Positions 50,740 to 62,828 are shown, counted from the first letter of the stretch. The stretch: 64,000 bases of DNA from Isoperla grammatica (GCA_945910005.1 OX246739.1:1704001-1768000); one strand, 5' to 3'. The notes: generated by a model not told the origin, from the sequence alone. Made by a program: numbers and translations.

Positions 50740-53700
50740 GTAAGTAGCAATTGTGGTGGGAACAAATGTGTATTCCTTTATTTTCTATTATCTCTCTGCC
50801 CTACATCTATTTACCTTACGTTTTAATTCAATAATGCACTATATTTTTGGACTTTTTGAATTACTAACTGCTATTTGATATATTTTAATTATCAGTAATA
50901 ATAATAATTAGGGATGTATTCAAAATTGCAAAACACATTTTTTCTTATGAACGTTGTGACGTTGTGAGGTTGAGGGGTTGCGTTCTTGCTTTAATATTAC
51001 ATCGTGACAGTTAACTTTTGTGTGTAGTTGTGTATTGTATGGTCTATGGTCCTCCCTGATTAAACAAATACACACATGTCTTACTGGTCATGGGAATGTC
51101 CAGGGAATGTGGATCTAACTCTATGGGTTATAGTTATGTCCAGGGAAGTGGGACACTCGAAGAGTGAAGAGAATATCCAGGAAATGTGTGCAACAAGAAA
51201 GGTGGTGAAATGTCCAGGGAATGTGGGTATAAATCATAGGCGATAGCAATGTCCAGGGAATGTCCAGGGAATGTGGGTAACTCATAGGTGATGGCAATGT
51301 CCAGGGAATGTCCAGGGAATGTGGGCAACTCAGGCGATGGCAATGTCCAGGGAATGTCCAGGGAATGTGGGCAACTCAGGCGGTGAGCATCTGCATATCT
51401 ATGATCGCCGCTCGCAGCTAATATATTCTCGCGCTACTCAGAACGAGCCATTGAAACAGTCAACACGCGAAGCAAACATTATCGAGCAGTGGAAAGAAAA
51501 GTCAATCTGATTCGTCGCGTTTCCAGAATTATTATCCGCTGTGGGTGAGTCAAACGGTTCAGATATTGCAGGGTGTGGCTCTAACGCTCCACTTCAATGA
51601 GAGGATATTTATTTATTCATTTATTCATGTTACGACCTGTCTGAAAGGGTTTTGTATTGAATAAACACGTCCAATATGGCGCTCAAACAACTAACAACAA
51701 ACAGAGCCGTAACACATTTTATACCTTGAAAGCATTTTGGTATATTATAACACATTAATTGTATCATTTAGAACCAAAAAGTCTACATTTCTATGGCCTT
51801 GTTTCTTATCTCGAAATAAAATTGTTAGAAAGTGTATTGCAATTAGTTTCACTGTATCGAAACTGTTATTCTAATTTCCGTCTCGATTAGCTGGATTATG
51901 AGAAAATTATACATTTAATCCTGATTTCGGTCATTTCATTCTGTACACAGAATGTCTCTCGTATTATGCCTAGTGCGTGCATGTTTGCGAACTCAATTTG
52001 TTAGGATTTTTTGTGTCATGTCGGATATCAAATAAGTTACTCTGTCAAAACGAAATCTGTAGATACTACGGTCTGCCATAATCTCGTGTTCCCATTGTGT
52101 AGCATTTGTTCACGCGCTGCAGTGCAAAGTGTATAAACTGTCACTCCTTTCTCAGTGCAAAGTGTAGAAACTGTCACGCCTTTCTCATTAAATTTAATAT
52201 TATAGTCTTCTTGTTCGTGTTCGAGTTGGAAGAAAATAAACAAGCTGTAGTCGAGAGCCTTGTTGTAGTAACCCGATGTTTACCCGCGGAGGTCGAACAT
52301 CGTCCAGTTATCATTCAATTAATCGATCAACTAAATAATTCAGGGCTGAGGTAGCGGATTGTGGTGGGAAAATATCCATAATCACGCCTAACGAATACTT
52401 TGAAACGATAAAAATCGCCCAACACTTCCGTTTTACCTCAATCTTACTACAATATGCAATTGTATGCAATGTTGCTCTCCAGTTTTGTATAAACGATTGG
52501 TACAATACAATTTCGTGATACATTTTAGACGTTTGAGTAATATGTAAAGTTTTTCCATACGAGAAAATAATATCAAGAGAGTGGTATTAACATTTTATGA
52601 AGCAGGTATGAATGATGCTTACGAAATAACTTAATTAAATAACTAACTTCTCTCGTTCCTATACTATCTACTTGTAACAAGTTGAGTAGGGATAGTTTAC
52701 AACTGTGTCTTGGAATTAAACAAACCCCAAACACAGTTGATGTGGCTGATGAGACTAATACACTCTACTAAGCGAACCACCGCGTTACGAGAGTGTGGAA
52801 TAACGCGAGGAATCGGTTGATTGTTACCGAAACAGCGTGCATGAAAGATGGATAGATCAGAGGTCGGAATAGGTCAATTCTACAAACGGAGTAAACCTTC
52901 ACAAATTCAATCGCTTATTGTTCTTATTCTAATGATTGTGTAGAAGTGACATAGCGACGCTTAAACGAGAGAAAAATTCGCTACTCGAACTGTTTCTCAT
53001 TGTGAGCCGGACTTGGCGGTGATCACTCAGAAACTCTCTCACCCCACACATACTTAGAGCGACATTGTTAGGTGGTCCGGCCACGCTGATTGGATGTCTC
53101 CATTATTAACACAACCAATCAGCTGTTATGCTTCGGGCGGTTAAGATACAACGAGGGTATAACGTTCACTGTATCGGTGTGTTGGGCGCCTCAGACTTCA
53201 CATTTATAGGGTTATGTTTCACTTGTGCATTATAACGCTATTACTACTTCGAGGTATTTCAGATTTCAGAACAGTAAAGTAATATTATATAGAGTTATAA
53301 AATTATGCAACTAGGCCAAGAGAACTCAATTCTAGTAACGTGAATAAAACGTCATCTGATATGAAAACTAGTTATTTGAATCTGGAAATAGCGAAACTAC
53401 TCATTTCATAAATCTACTTCATAATAATAAAAGCAGGGTGTGATAGTACTGGGGAAATACGTGATATGGTTATATCCCCACTCATTTTACCATCATCATG
53501 GTAAGCTGATGGTCTGGGTAACGAGTGTTGTATTAAGGGGCACATTCTGAGACCCTGTGATAGGCCTGGCTAAGTGCTCGGAGTAGCACGCATATGCGCC
53601 CGCTACCTAACATTGTTCTGCTCAATACAGCCAGAGACTAGAGCAGACATTTGGGCATTTTACCTCGTGCTCAATTAACGCAAATGAAAATCCAATTTAT

Positions 53701-54795
53701 TTAATATAGTCGTCAAATATTGATAAAGAAAGTGAAAATATAGTCACTTACGAACCCTATTTAGATTGGACAATTTTGGGTATTATTGAAGTTGTTTAAT
53801 TTCTTCAAGTGATGTAAACCACTTTAAATTTATGTTTGAAAATTTCGTATAGAACTTCGTAATGTAAAATTTTTAAATATTCTAAATGCTGTTTTGAAGG
53901 CACAGGCTAACCAAATCTGTTAATTTTGCTGAAAAGGAAATTTAATTATTGGCTTTAGGGTCATTTATAATCCTATAATGCTTTACAGTTATAGGTAACA
54001 CTATTCAATAATCGTATTATGGCGCTGCACTATTTAAATCCAATCAGCTATGAAATAATCGGTAAAACAATAACATGATGATTTATAGTTATTATTACTA
54101 CTAAATAATATACATGAAAATGATTAAAATTTAAACTGAGTAATACTACTGACAATGTGCAATACCAGGTGTCACAATGTAATTGTGTTTGTATGAATGG
54201 AGTATTGATCTCCTGTGCCCTACTTTGGGAGTTAGTTTCTTCAAAACAAACTGCTGTGAAAACACTAAAAAGCACAATAATATGGATAACGTGTATTAAT
54301 AACTTTTAAAATTAAGCACAAAAAGGCTTTTCGATTTCAAATGTGCGTGTAATGTCTGTTTTTTAATTTTAGATTTTATAGAAGTAATATATTAATACCT
54401 TTAGCATTATCACCAAAGCCTTTATAATAGACCATTGCACAGAAAACATCATCTTGGACAACCATTCACGAACTTATTGGCTTAAAACACAGCTCGCAAT
54501 GAACTGCGACAAGACCTAAGTACATTATTGAAAGTTATATTCGTTGCTGTCGTCCATTTGTTCATGTGTATTGGAAAGGTGTGTTTATTGTTATATTTGG
54601 TAATTAGCTATGTAACTTTATGTAATAACAATCAACAAATACATAAATAAGTACATGAAGGGCACAGATATATATTTGATGGGTATAACAAGGACTGCAA
54701 CTTATAAAGTCGATCAATTAGTGTTTAGTTGTAAGCATTGTGAATGTGCTAAGTGCGTCTACCATGACATAACCAGACTGTCCGTCCTTCCTCAG
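50740..54795 (+). other. Intron 3 (4.06 kb, phase 1)
   Basis: It runs from GTAAGT to TTCCTCAG. It contains the minisatellite at 51091-51380, a two-copy repeat at about 52125-52190 (CAGTGCAAAGTGTA and AAACTGTCAC), and otherwise AT-rich unique sequence. Confidence 0.93.
51091..51380 (+). repeat. Minisatellite sharing the last bases of exon 3
   Basis: Irregular repeat of GGGAATGTCCAGGGAATGTG with spacers such as GGCAACTCAGGCGATGGCAA, roughly 45 bp per full unit in its right half. The core matches the end of exon 3 (GGAATGTCCAGGGATTGT, 17 of 18 identical), which crosses the donor. It lies 350 bp into intron 3. Its own junctions are GGAATGTGG rather than GTAAGT, so they are poor donors. Confidence 0.8.
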
Positions 54796-55013
54796 CGGTT
54801 CGATACGGACGAGTGCCGAAGAGATCGCGAGAACGAAGCACCGAAGAGACGACCCGCGTATCGACATCTGACGCCGAACAGTCGGATGCAGAGACGAAGC
54901 AGTTAGCTGTGTACGACATCATACTGACTGTGTCCCAAGCCTACCACGCCAACTGTGGCTACACCGAGGAACAGACTAGGGGCCTCGTGAGGAAGCCGCT
55001 AGCGCTGCAGCCG
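54796..55013 (+). CDS. E78: E78-like nuclear receptor, visible exon 4 (T-box, hinge, LBD helix 1)
   Basis: Starting after CCTTCCTCAG, the first two bases complete a Ser codon. The exon then reads VRYGRVPKRSRE, the C-terminal extension (T/A box) diagnostic of the E75/E78/Rev-erb family. A charged hinge follows, and then the first LBD helix region, ETKQLAVYDIILTVSQAYHA, continuing to VRKPLALQP. The exon ends at CAGCCG|GTAAGA, phase 0, after 72 full codons. The last 132 bp plus the donor and about 40 bp of intron are present six times in tandem (54882-55910). I chose the first donor because reading through into copy 2 shifts the frame (169-bp period). The acceptor has a fair pyrimidine tract. 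Confidence 0.93.
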
Positions 55014-55910
55014 GTAAGAAGGGGAGGTATCAGTGAGGGGGGGGGGACAGTCGGATGCAGAGACGAAGCAGTTAGCTGTGTACGACATCATACTGACTGT
55101 ATCTCAAGCCTACCACGCCAACTGTGGCTACACCGAGGAACAGACTAGGGGCCTCGTGAGGAAGCCGCTAGCGCTGCAGCCGGTAAGAAGGGGTGGTATC
55201 AGTGAGGGGGGGGGGGTGAACAGTCTGACGCAGAGACGAAGCAGTTAGCTGTGTACGACATCATACTGACTGTGTCCCAAGCCTACCACGCCAACTGTGG
55301 CTACACCGAGGAACAGACTAGGGGCCTCGTGAGGAAGCCGCTAGCGCTGCAGCCGGTAAGAAGGGGTGGTATCAGTGAGGGGGGGGGGGGTGAACAGTCT
55401 GACGCAGAGACGAAGCAGTTAGCTGTGTACGACATCATACTGACTGTGTCCCAAGCCTACCACGCCAACTGTGGCTACACCGAGGAACAGACTAGGGGCC
55501 TCGTGAGGAAGCCGCTAGCGCTGCAGCCGGTAAGAAGGGGAGGTATCAGTGAGGGGGGGGACAGTCTGATGCAGAGACGAAGCAGTTAGCTGTGTACGAC
55601 ATCATACTGACTGTGTCCCAAGCCTACCACGCCAACTGTGGCTACACCGAGGAACAGACTAGGGGCCTCGTGAGGAAGCCGCTAGCGCTGCAGCCGGTAA
55701 GAAGGGGGTGGTATCAGTGAGGGGGGGGGGTGAACAGTCTGATGCAGAGACGAAGCAGTTAGCTGTGTACGACATCATACTGACTGTGTCCCAAGCCTAC
55801 CACGCCAACTGTGGCTACACCGAGGAACAGACTAGGGGCCTCGTGAGGAAGCCGCTAGCGCTGCAGCCGGTAAGAAGGGGAGGTATCAGTGAGGGGGGGG
55901 ACTTATCCTG
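54882..55910 (+). repeat. Six-copy tandem array of the 3' part of exon 4 plus its donor
   Basis: Copy 1 is the real exon end (54882-55013). Copies 2-6 end at donors after 55182, 55355, 55529, 55696 and 55869. Each contains exactly 132 bp of exon sequence. The spacers (GTAAGAAGGGG, then GGTATCAGTGAG, a G-run and ACAG or GAACAG) are 37, 41, 42, 35 and 41 bp and differ mainly in G-run length. The differences among the exon parts are TCG/TCT, GAT/GAC, GTG/GTA and TCC/TCT, all synonymous. Spacing is not a multiple of three (169, 173, 174, 167, 173), so read-through shifts frame. The copies lack a pyrimidine-rich acceptor. They are probably intronic, but each carries an intact donor. Confidence 0.93.
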
Positions 55911-57338
55911 AATATAAGTTTAAGAAGGGAAAGTGTTGCTATTTACACATTTAAGTAAGAAAATGAAGTGTGGACCTGATTCTGCATATCAGTTAAAGGG
56001 GTAGTTTTGGCCGAGTCTCACATAAAAATAATGAGGGTAATTTTATGTTGAGTCCTGCATATCGGCTAGTACACAATTTCTACGAACTAACAGTGAACTT
56101 GCAAACTTTGGAGAATGATAGTGATATAACACTTGATTGACCAGTACACAATTTCTAATCGATAGAGACAAATTACTTTGAATCTTACATTGTTGACTAA
56201 AGTAATGCATATATCTCTAATTTTTGGCATTATCATTAATTGATTTCTAAAGTGTAAACCCCTTTTCCTCATTTGCCTCAGACATAGTAAGCACAGATAT
56301 ATTATAGGTGCACCAAGTGGTTTATTGCAACGCGAAGTAGGAACCACTACTATATCTGTCGTAAGAAAAGTCTTTATCGTTATCTTAAATATAACAGTCA
56401 ATGTTATTGATATAACATACATTTTGAGACACGATAGCGATTCCAGTTAGTTTTCTGCCCTTGTGTTTCTACTTCCTTGAAACTCTTTGATGCATCCTAC
56501 AATGCGTGTCAATGTGATGGAGCATTTTCGTACTTATGCGGAACAATCATTGAATTGAGGTATCGACGTTCTTAACCCCCGTCGAAGCCATGTAAGTGTT
56601 TCCCGTGTGTATGGAGGTCGATGTTTTTAGTTCCAGTATACTATCTGGCAAGGCAATTTGTCGGTTGGACAGATAAGCTGTGATCATTATCAAATCAATC
56701 GGGGCTGATCTAGCTAGTCTAGAGCGTTCACTTCCGTCTTACAGGTGTTCCTACAGGGCTAATCCTCCATCACATGTCTGATTGAGCTGCTTACTATATG
56801 TTTGACTGCATTCGAACTTATAATTTCCGCAAACGTTGAATAACTCACGTTTATCACTTGTTTTAAAAGACAATTCGTATTTGACGTTTACTTTGACTCA
56901 AAAACACGTTTTCTCACAGACCCGGCACCTCCACCATAAAATAAAGCATTTCATCGAGCATGTTTTTACCGATTATTCTTGATGACAGATGACTTAAGTA
57001 ACCTTTTATCTAATAATTACATGATTCTCGATATCTGTTGTATCCACAGCACCGAGTTTAAAGTTGCACATTCAATTGACGCGACCGTAGCCGACATCCA
57101 AGTTATAATACGTCTGCTGCCACGAAAGCCTCTATTAAGGTTTAACAAATATGTCAGTTATTACAAATGACATCTTAGATTTAAAGTGTTAAAAAAATAT
57201 GACACGAGAGCACCTGAGGAAGTGAGAGGGCTCTCGAAAAGTTAAACACTTTTGTGCGTATTGTCTTATTTATGTCCGTGGTTTTGGTTCGTGTAAATAA
57301 GAGTGTTTGTTTAATCAGATCATGTATTGTCTATCCAG
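55014..57338 (+). other. Intron 4 (2.3 kb if the first donor is used, phase 0)
   Basis: The first 0.9 kb is the exon 4 copy array with five further GTAAGA donors; the rest is AT-rich. ACCCGGCACCTCCACCA at 56920-56936 is one of four copies of a dispersed 17-mer in introns 4-6. Confidence 0.9.
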
Positions 57339-57489
57339 GTGGTCGCAGCTTCGCACCCAGACAGCCCCGAGGTTGCGTCATCGACTCTGGAGTCCCTCGA
57401 GCAGCAGCGGGTCTGGCTGTGGCAACAGTTCGCTACCCACGTGACTCCCAGCGTGCAGAGGGTCGTGGAGTTTGCCAAGAGGGTGCCAG
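57339..57489 (+). CDS. E78: E78-like nuclear receptor, visible exon 5 (LBD helix 3 region)
   Basis: The exon follows TTGTCTATCCAG in phase 0 and encodes 50 codons plus one base, ending GTGCCAG|GTACTA in phase 1. It covers a Ser-rich linker, then WLWQQFATHVTPSVQRVVEF and AKRVP. The VEFAKRVPG stretch is the helix 3 part of the nuclear receptor LBD signature that runs on into exon 6 (FSDLSQDDQLILIK). The acceptor is modest. The 3' 73 bp and the donor are duplicated 117 bp downstream in the same frame with no stop between, so a longer isoform using the second donor at 57607 is possible on paper. Confidence 0.92.
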
Positions 57490-57650
57490 GTACTAACACT
57501 GACACTTGCTATAGTATATCTGACACATGCATGCTGTGGCAACAGTTCGCTACCCACGTGACTCCCAGCGTGCAGAGGGTCGTGGAGTTTGCCAAGAGGG
57601 TGCCAGGTACAACACTGACACTAGCTATAGTATATCTGACACCTGGGTGA
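57417..57650 (+). repeat. 117-bp tandem duplication of the exon 5 end and donor
   Basis: The unit begins at CTGTGGCAACAG (57417 and 57534) and includes the last 73 bp of exon 5, the donor and about 44 bp of intron. The exon part is identical in the two copies; the intron part differs at a few bases. The period is 39 codons and the interval has no stop, so the second donor (after 57606) is in the same phase as the first. Using it would insert 39 residues that repeat the helix 3 segment, which should disrupt the LBD fold. Confidence 0.9.
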
Positions 57651-60471
57651 CATTTTATGTTTTAGGTATAAAGGTTACTTTTTTCATTCACGTCTTGAAA
57701 ACGGTTTCAAATATTTAAAACGTGAAGTCCTGTATTAATGTTCGCACAGATAAGACACACAACTCAAAACAAACACATTTTACAAACTCAACAAACTCAA
57801 ATTTCGTAGTTTTCATACTCAATAAATTTATGATATCACATTTTGAAACCACAGCAAATTTAGTTTTTTTTATTGCTTAAACAAATTCTAATCAGAATTT
57901 TGCATTGCGCAATCAGTCGTGACTCCCACATTGTTGGGCGGGCTCAGCGTTGTTATGTTGTGCAAACTACTAAACACGTGGCTTTCAAATTATACAATGT
58001 CAATTGACAGGAGTTAGAGCTGCATCATTTACACTCAACGTTAAATGTTCTGAATCTGCCCATCGCATATCACGAGTACATTGACCTACCACAGCTACCA
58101 ACGTAAAGCTTATCAGAATAAGAACCACACAACGAGTGGTATTAGATAATGGGCAATTAGAGGAGAATTTCGTTCTTTGAATTAACAGGTTGATGAACTT
58201 ACAAATGTATTTGAAAATTATCGCTTTGTGATACGAACGTGTAAAAAGATAGTACTGACAGAGAATCTGTAGGTATAAAAGAATATTTGTTTGATTCTCT
58301 TGTGATGAAAGGAATTAAATTCTAGATTGTGAGATTTTCCCAACAAAATGTGTTCCAATTTGAAAGTTTTCAAGTTCGTTCTTTCAGGTAATAAAAGAAA
58401 GTTGACGACATAAAAGAAAGTCAGACTTTTCTTTGATGCTGCTTGATACAATATTCCCGCGTAGGGATTTGCTTTGGTTTCCATTTTCCTTCAGCCACAA
58501 ACTTGCTCTATTATTTTCGCATTACAATTTTATTTTCAAAGCAAGCTTATATAAAAATGAATTCTCTTTATAATAATGAGGACGAGCACTTTAACTATTA
58601 GCGTAAACATTCACGAAATTAAGAAAGTACAGACCTAAACGTCTGATCAATTACTTATTTATGCTTTGGAAGTAATTGGAGCTTGGAAATGGAATCAACT
58701 TCTTCACAGCTACTTACGAATATTAATGTTTCAGAAACACTTTGGGTCCTTAACATACACTTTAAATAAGTTACACAGAAATTTAATGCAGGCAGACTTT
58801 AACTTCTTAACTGTATCAAACAATATTCAAAACAGGTTATTTTTATACTAATTAATGGCTTGTCTTCTTTCATCCCGCATCTACGCTATTGACTCAGACT
58901 TTATAGTGACCTAGTTTCAGTGGAATCAAGTGTTTTTGTGAATACGTTGATGATGGGTTGAATTACGACCCTCGTTAATCATGTCTGATGCTCAGTGTAT
59001 GAAAAACACCAATAACGGACAGAAACTGATTATTGCAAGTGGAAGTGGCATCTTAATAACTCCAAGCGTCCCTGTTGAAGCGGACGAGGCTCTTACACAC
59101 ACACACATATATATATAACCCGGCACCTCCACCAATACCATAAAGTAATATAATACTAAGGATTTCTGGTATAGAAAAGTTTGTTGGGGTTGCCTGAATT
59201 ATTGTTGTTGTAACTGGTGTTGTTCATGTTTCTAATTGTAAAAGTTGAAAATTAAATTGTGATTAAGGGTAAACAATGAACTATCCATGCATCCTTATGA
59301 TAATTTTACAAGTTTACCGAATTCAAAAACTAAAACTGATTTAGAGGTAAATTCTGTAAACAGTATGAAATATAACAAATGAAGTAAACCCCGCTTACAC
59401 AAACAGCACATACAAATGTATAGTGCTTGAGCGTTTGCTCCCTAGACCACCTATTGTGGCTGTTTCGGCCAACAGTGCGCGACACATAAACTGCGTAACA
59501 CGTAGCTCGTTGCTTTCTAAGTAGAAGTAAGGTAGCAAAGTAGCAAAGTAGCGGAGCAGAAAGAGATTTAATCCATGTGTTCTGAATGGAAATCCAATAA
59601 ACCAATCACTTTAACTTCCTTTTCATTTCCGCCTTGAGCTTGAGTTGTACAGTCAGTAACACAACCACGTTGTAAGAGCACACACTCACACAACTAGTAA
59701 TAAAAAGGGCCAGCTGGCATTGCAGCACATACTTCAGAAATAGCTAAAAACCTCCATCTGCACAGTATTCAACCAAGCACGCACACAATACTGAAAGCAA
59801 CTTGGCAGTTTGTCGCATTATACAATACTGAATAGAACTACCTGCAAAGTGTTGCTACTAACAGCAGAGCGGGTTGGTTTAGAGGGAACGTTTCAAATCC
59901 ATTGCTTAACTCTTCTATCACACGAGTAGCCCTTACAAGAACATCAATACACACAATACAATACAAGACTAACTTCTGTCAGTAGGTATTGATCAACGAA
60001 AAAACAAATGTATTGTAATTCATATTGATTGTAATAATGTGGTAATTGAATAAAATTGAATTGAATTGAATTGAATTGAATATCATCGTACAAGATTATC
60101 AACGCCTCGTTATATTGGGTTTATTTATATTGTGTGTTTTTTTATTCTCGTTCTCCCGAAAATACATCTTGCATTAAGAATGTTTAGTCAATAAGTCAAT
60201 ATCCGACGCACAGGCTACGCATACATGTTCTCCACATAATATGAACGTATACACACTCATAGGGTATGTCTTGCAATCTTCAAATGCAATTCCTATCATA
60301 AACGTAAGCGAATAATATGAAATGTCACTGCTCAATATGAACTGCATTGACAACTGTAGTCTGTATAATATGCAATCCAAGGTAGGCCTACAAACCTGGT
60401 AAAACAGTAAAGCTGTGTCTGATATGACCATAAGTTGTGTAAGTGATCTCAACAACCTGTCAATGTTCCAG
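57490..60471 (+). other. Intron 5 (3.0 kb, phase 1)
   Basis: It contains the second copy of the exon 5 end, the dispersed 17-mer at 59118-59134, and a (TTGAA)n tail at about 60046-60080. No other exon recognised. Confidence 0.9.
60020..60082 (+). mobile_element. Pentameric (TTGAA)n tail of a probable LINE remnant
   Basis: GTAATAATGTGGTAATTGAA is followed by TAAAATTGAATTGAATTGAA repeats. Short oligomeric tails of this type terminate jockey/CR1/I-like elements in insects. No ORF portion is recognisable upstream, so this could also be a plain microsatellite. Confidence 0.4.
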
Positions 60472-60629
60472 GGTTCAGCGACCTAAGTCAGGACGATCAG
60501 CTGATTCTTATCAAGGTCGGGTTCTTCGAGGTGTGGCTGGGTCACGTGGCCAGGCTGACGTCAGACTCGTCTCTCACCTTCGCTGACGGGACCTACATCA
60601 CTCGGCAGCAGATGGAGACGATGTATGAC
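60472..60629 (+). CDS. E78: E78-like nuclear receptor, visible exon 6 (LBD helix 4-6 region)
   Basis: After AATGTTCCAG the exon completes a Gly codon and reads FSDLSQDDQLILIKVGFFEV, then WLGHVARLTSDSSLTF, and ends with a 15-residue stretch before MYD|GTAAGT (phase 0; 158 bp). FSDLSQDDQLILIK is the core LBD signature in which helices 4/5 pack on helix 3 to form the coactivator groove. The acidic DLSQDDQ and the Lys of LIK are at conserved positions. The donor GTAAGT is ideal. No duplication touches this exon, unlike its neighbours. Confidence 0.95.
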
Positions 60630-61390
60630 GTAAGTACCACCCCTCTCCCCCCTCCCCCGACGACTCGAGCGAACCAAGGGGAGGACAGAACCGTTATTTA
60701 TAACAACGTATAATGCCCATTCATTCGTGAATTGTATTAAGCTAAAAGTTAATAAGGTGAGTGCAGGAGTGTTTTTAGAGTAAATATATGTTCTGTACGA
60801 CCCTTGATTTACTTATGTTCGCTGGTGAATCAGTATCACTAATTGAATCATTTAAATTACTAATTTTTTATAATCAAATGGAAAAACTCTGAATAAATTT
60901 CTGTTAAAAATGTCAACAATATTGCAAATATGTTGACTCTTTTTTCTGTCTCGTGCATATTGGTGTAACACAGAAAGCTCGATGAATGATATGAATTAGT
61001 CATCAATATTTAATTATAATCACATTTAGGCATATTCATTTTATTAAATTCATATAACAAGATTGTGAAGTAAATATTGGTACAATGGCACACTGGTAAA
61101 ACGGACTGTTATACGTTAACCAAACATATCAACAAATATGTTGGAAGTTCGTCAGCATTGGGCTCAAATCATATATCTCGCATTATCTTAACTGCAAATG
61201 TTTTTTAATAGTGTTTGTAATCAATTCTTGTTAAAGACGACAGCAGTTTTAGTTTTAGACTTGAGCGGTCTACACGTTTGTTCATTTAGATTGTTCTCTA
61301 TTGCCACAACTCCTCTCAACGCAGCTTCAGTGTCGGCAGAGTGTAGATCAGATAAGATTGAAGTGAAACTAAAGGTTCTCTGTCCGCGCG

Positions 61391-61565
61391 TCATAATGGC
61401 AACAGCGCGTCAAGCTTGGCCTACCCGGCGCCTCCACCAATGTGAGAACTTGGCATCGCTGTTTCGTTTACAACTTGCATTTCAACATAATGGCAACAGC
61501 GCGTCAAGCTTGCCTTACCCGGCGCCTCCACCAAATTCTCTGTTCCATTTACAACTTGCATTCTC
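61391..61565 (+). repeat. Two-copy direct repeat of about 100 bp
   Basis: CATAATGGCAACAGCGCGTC, AAGCTT and TACCCGGCGCCTCCACCAA recur, with TTTACAACTTGCATT closing both copies. The first unit has an extra stretch (TGTGAGAACTTGGCATCGC). Confidence 0.85.
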
Positions 61566-62407
61566 TTTTATTATTAGTACGTCTAACATTGTCCAACCCA
61601 ACACTCGTCTTTTAACCTTATTTGAGAAATATGTAATGCTGATTTTTAAATTTATTTTTAATTATTTTTATAATAGGGAAATCAAATATATATATGTGTT
61701 CTTGTGTGTGCCTGTCGATATGAGAATTGTCAGCTGCTTGCAACTGATTCGCTAGAGGAAATTTAGCATTGAAATTTTAAACTCGGACTAAGGAAATATT
61801 TTCATCGATACCTAATACATATTTTATGAATTTTTATTAAGGTCGGTGGTAAACATACTCTTTGTTAACATACTGATAATTGTTTTTATCTAGCTATATT
61901 TTCAGAAATTCCGATTACCTAGAAATGAAGTGCAAAGCTTAATTTTCACACTGAGTGTAGGCCTACAATGTCAAGTTATGCAAGGTCATATAAACTTTTG
62001 TTCTCTCATTATCGTTTCACAAGTTCTTGTATATGTTTTAATAAGACTTAACTTTCATAAATCAATTCGATCAACACAAAATAAATATTATACATACATT
62101 AGTTGGAGTATTACATTTATATAAATGGGTTTTTAATAGGTGTTTCAATGCACGAGTGTTAGACGGTGCGTCTGCCTAGGTGTCTATGCGAGTAGTCGGC
62201 ATTGCAACCATCCGTCCTCATTGATTTTGTCGGCAGCTGATTACCTCCCCCCCCCCCACCCCTAACAAACGTGCCTTACAATTTCTCCGATCAATTTCCT
62301 CTTGAACGTCTGACTGTCTGCTCGTTGAATGCAGCTCTGATCACGTTATGTTGTCTAGATGTTATTACTTCTCTCGACTACATCGTCGTTGTCTTATTGG
62401 TGGACGT

Positions 62408-62418
62408 TAAATAGGTCA
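62408..62418 (+). promoter_or_regulatory. RORE/NR1D-type monomer half-site
   Basis: TAAATAGGTCA fits the WAWNTRGGTCA extended half-site bound by ROR/HR3, Rev-erb/E75 and probably E78 proteins. About one such match is expected by chance in 64 kb counting both strands, so this is only a pointer. Confidence 0.2.
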
Positions 62419-62828
62419 CAGAAGTCAGTCGTAGAAACTTAACGGGCGTAGGTCTGCACATTCATTGAGAAATATAACTAGTACTTCGGTTTAAATCAAA
62501 ACTTTGAAGTGCGGCTCTTAAACGTTTACAGCACTGTGGTGTAGGTGTGAACTTCCATTTATTAGAAAAGACGTTCAACACAATGTATCCATTTTTTAAA
62601 TATTTACGTTTGTTAAACTTTCAATTCTCAATGTTTAAATATAGTTTTCCAGAATAAACGTGTTCATTGTCCTAATTTTTATATTTCAAAATATATTACT
62701 TTTAGGTTAAATAAAATATTAAACTTAAAACGAGAATAATAATGTCTATATTTTTAAGTTACAACTCTGAAAATTTGTCAAAATAATATAGAGTTCTTCA
62801 TGAAGACAGAATAATGTTTTTATGGTAG

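Noticed and set aside
55038..55911. Copies 2-6 of the exon 4 segment as ordinary additional exons
   Set aside because: They lack pyrimidine-rich acceptors and the spacers are only 35-42 nt. Read-through is out of frame. They are kept as a finding but not annotated as CDS.
61198..61755. 185-codon open frame
   Set aside because: It spans the two-copy repeat and AT-rich DNA, has no recognisable domain and lies inside intron 6.
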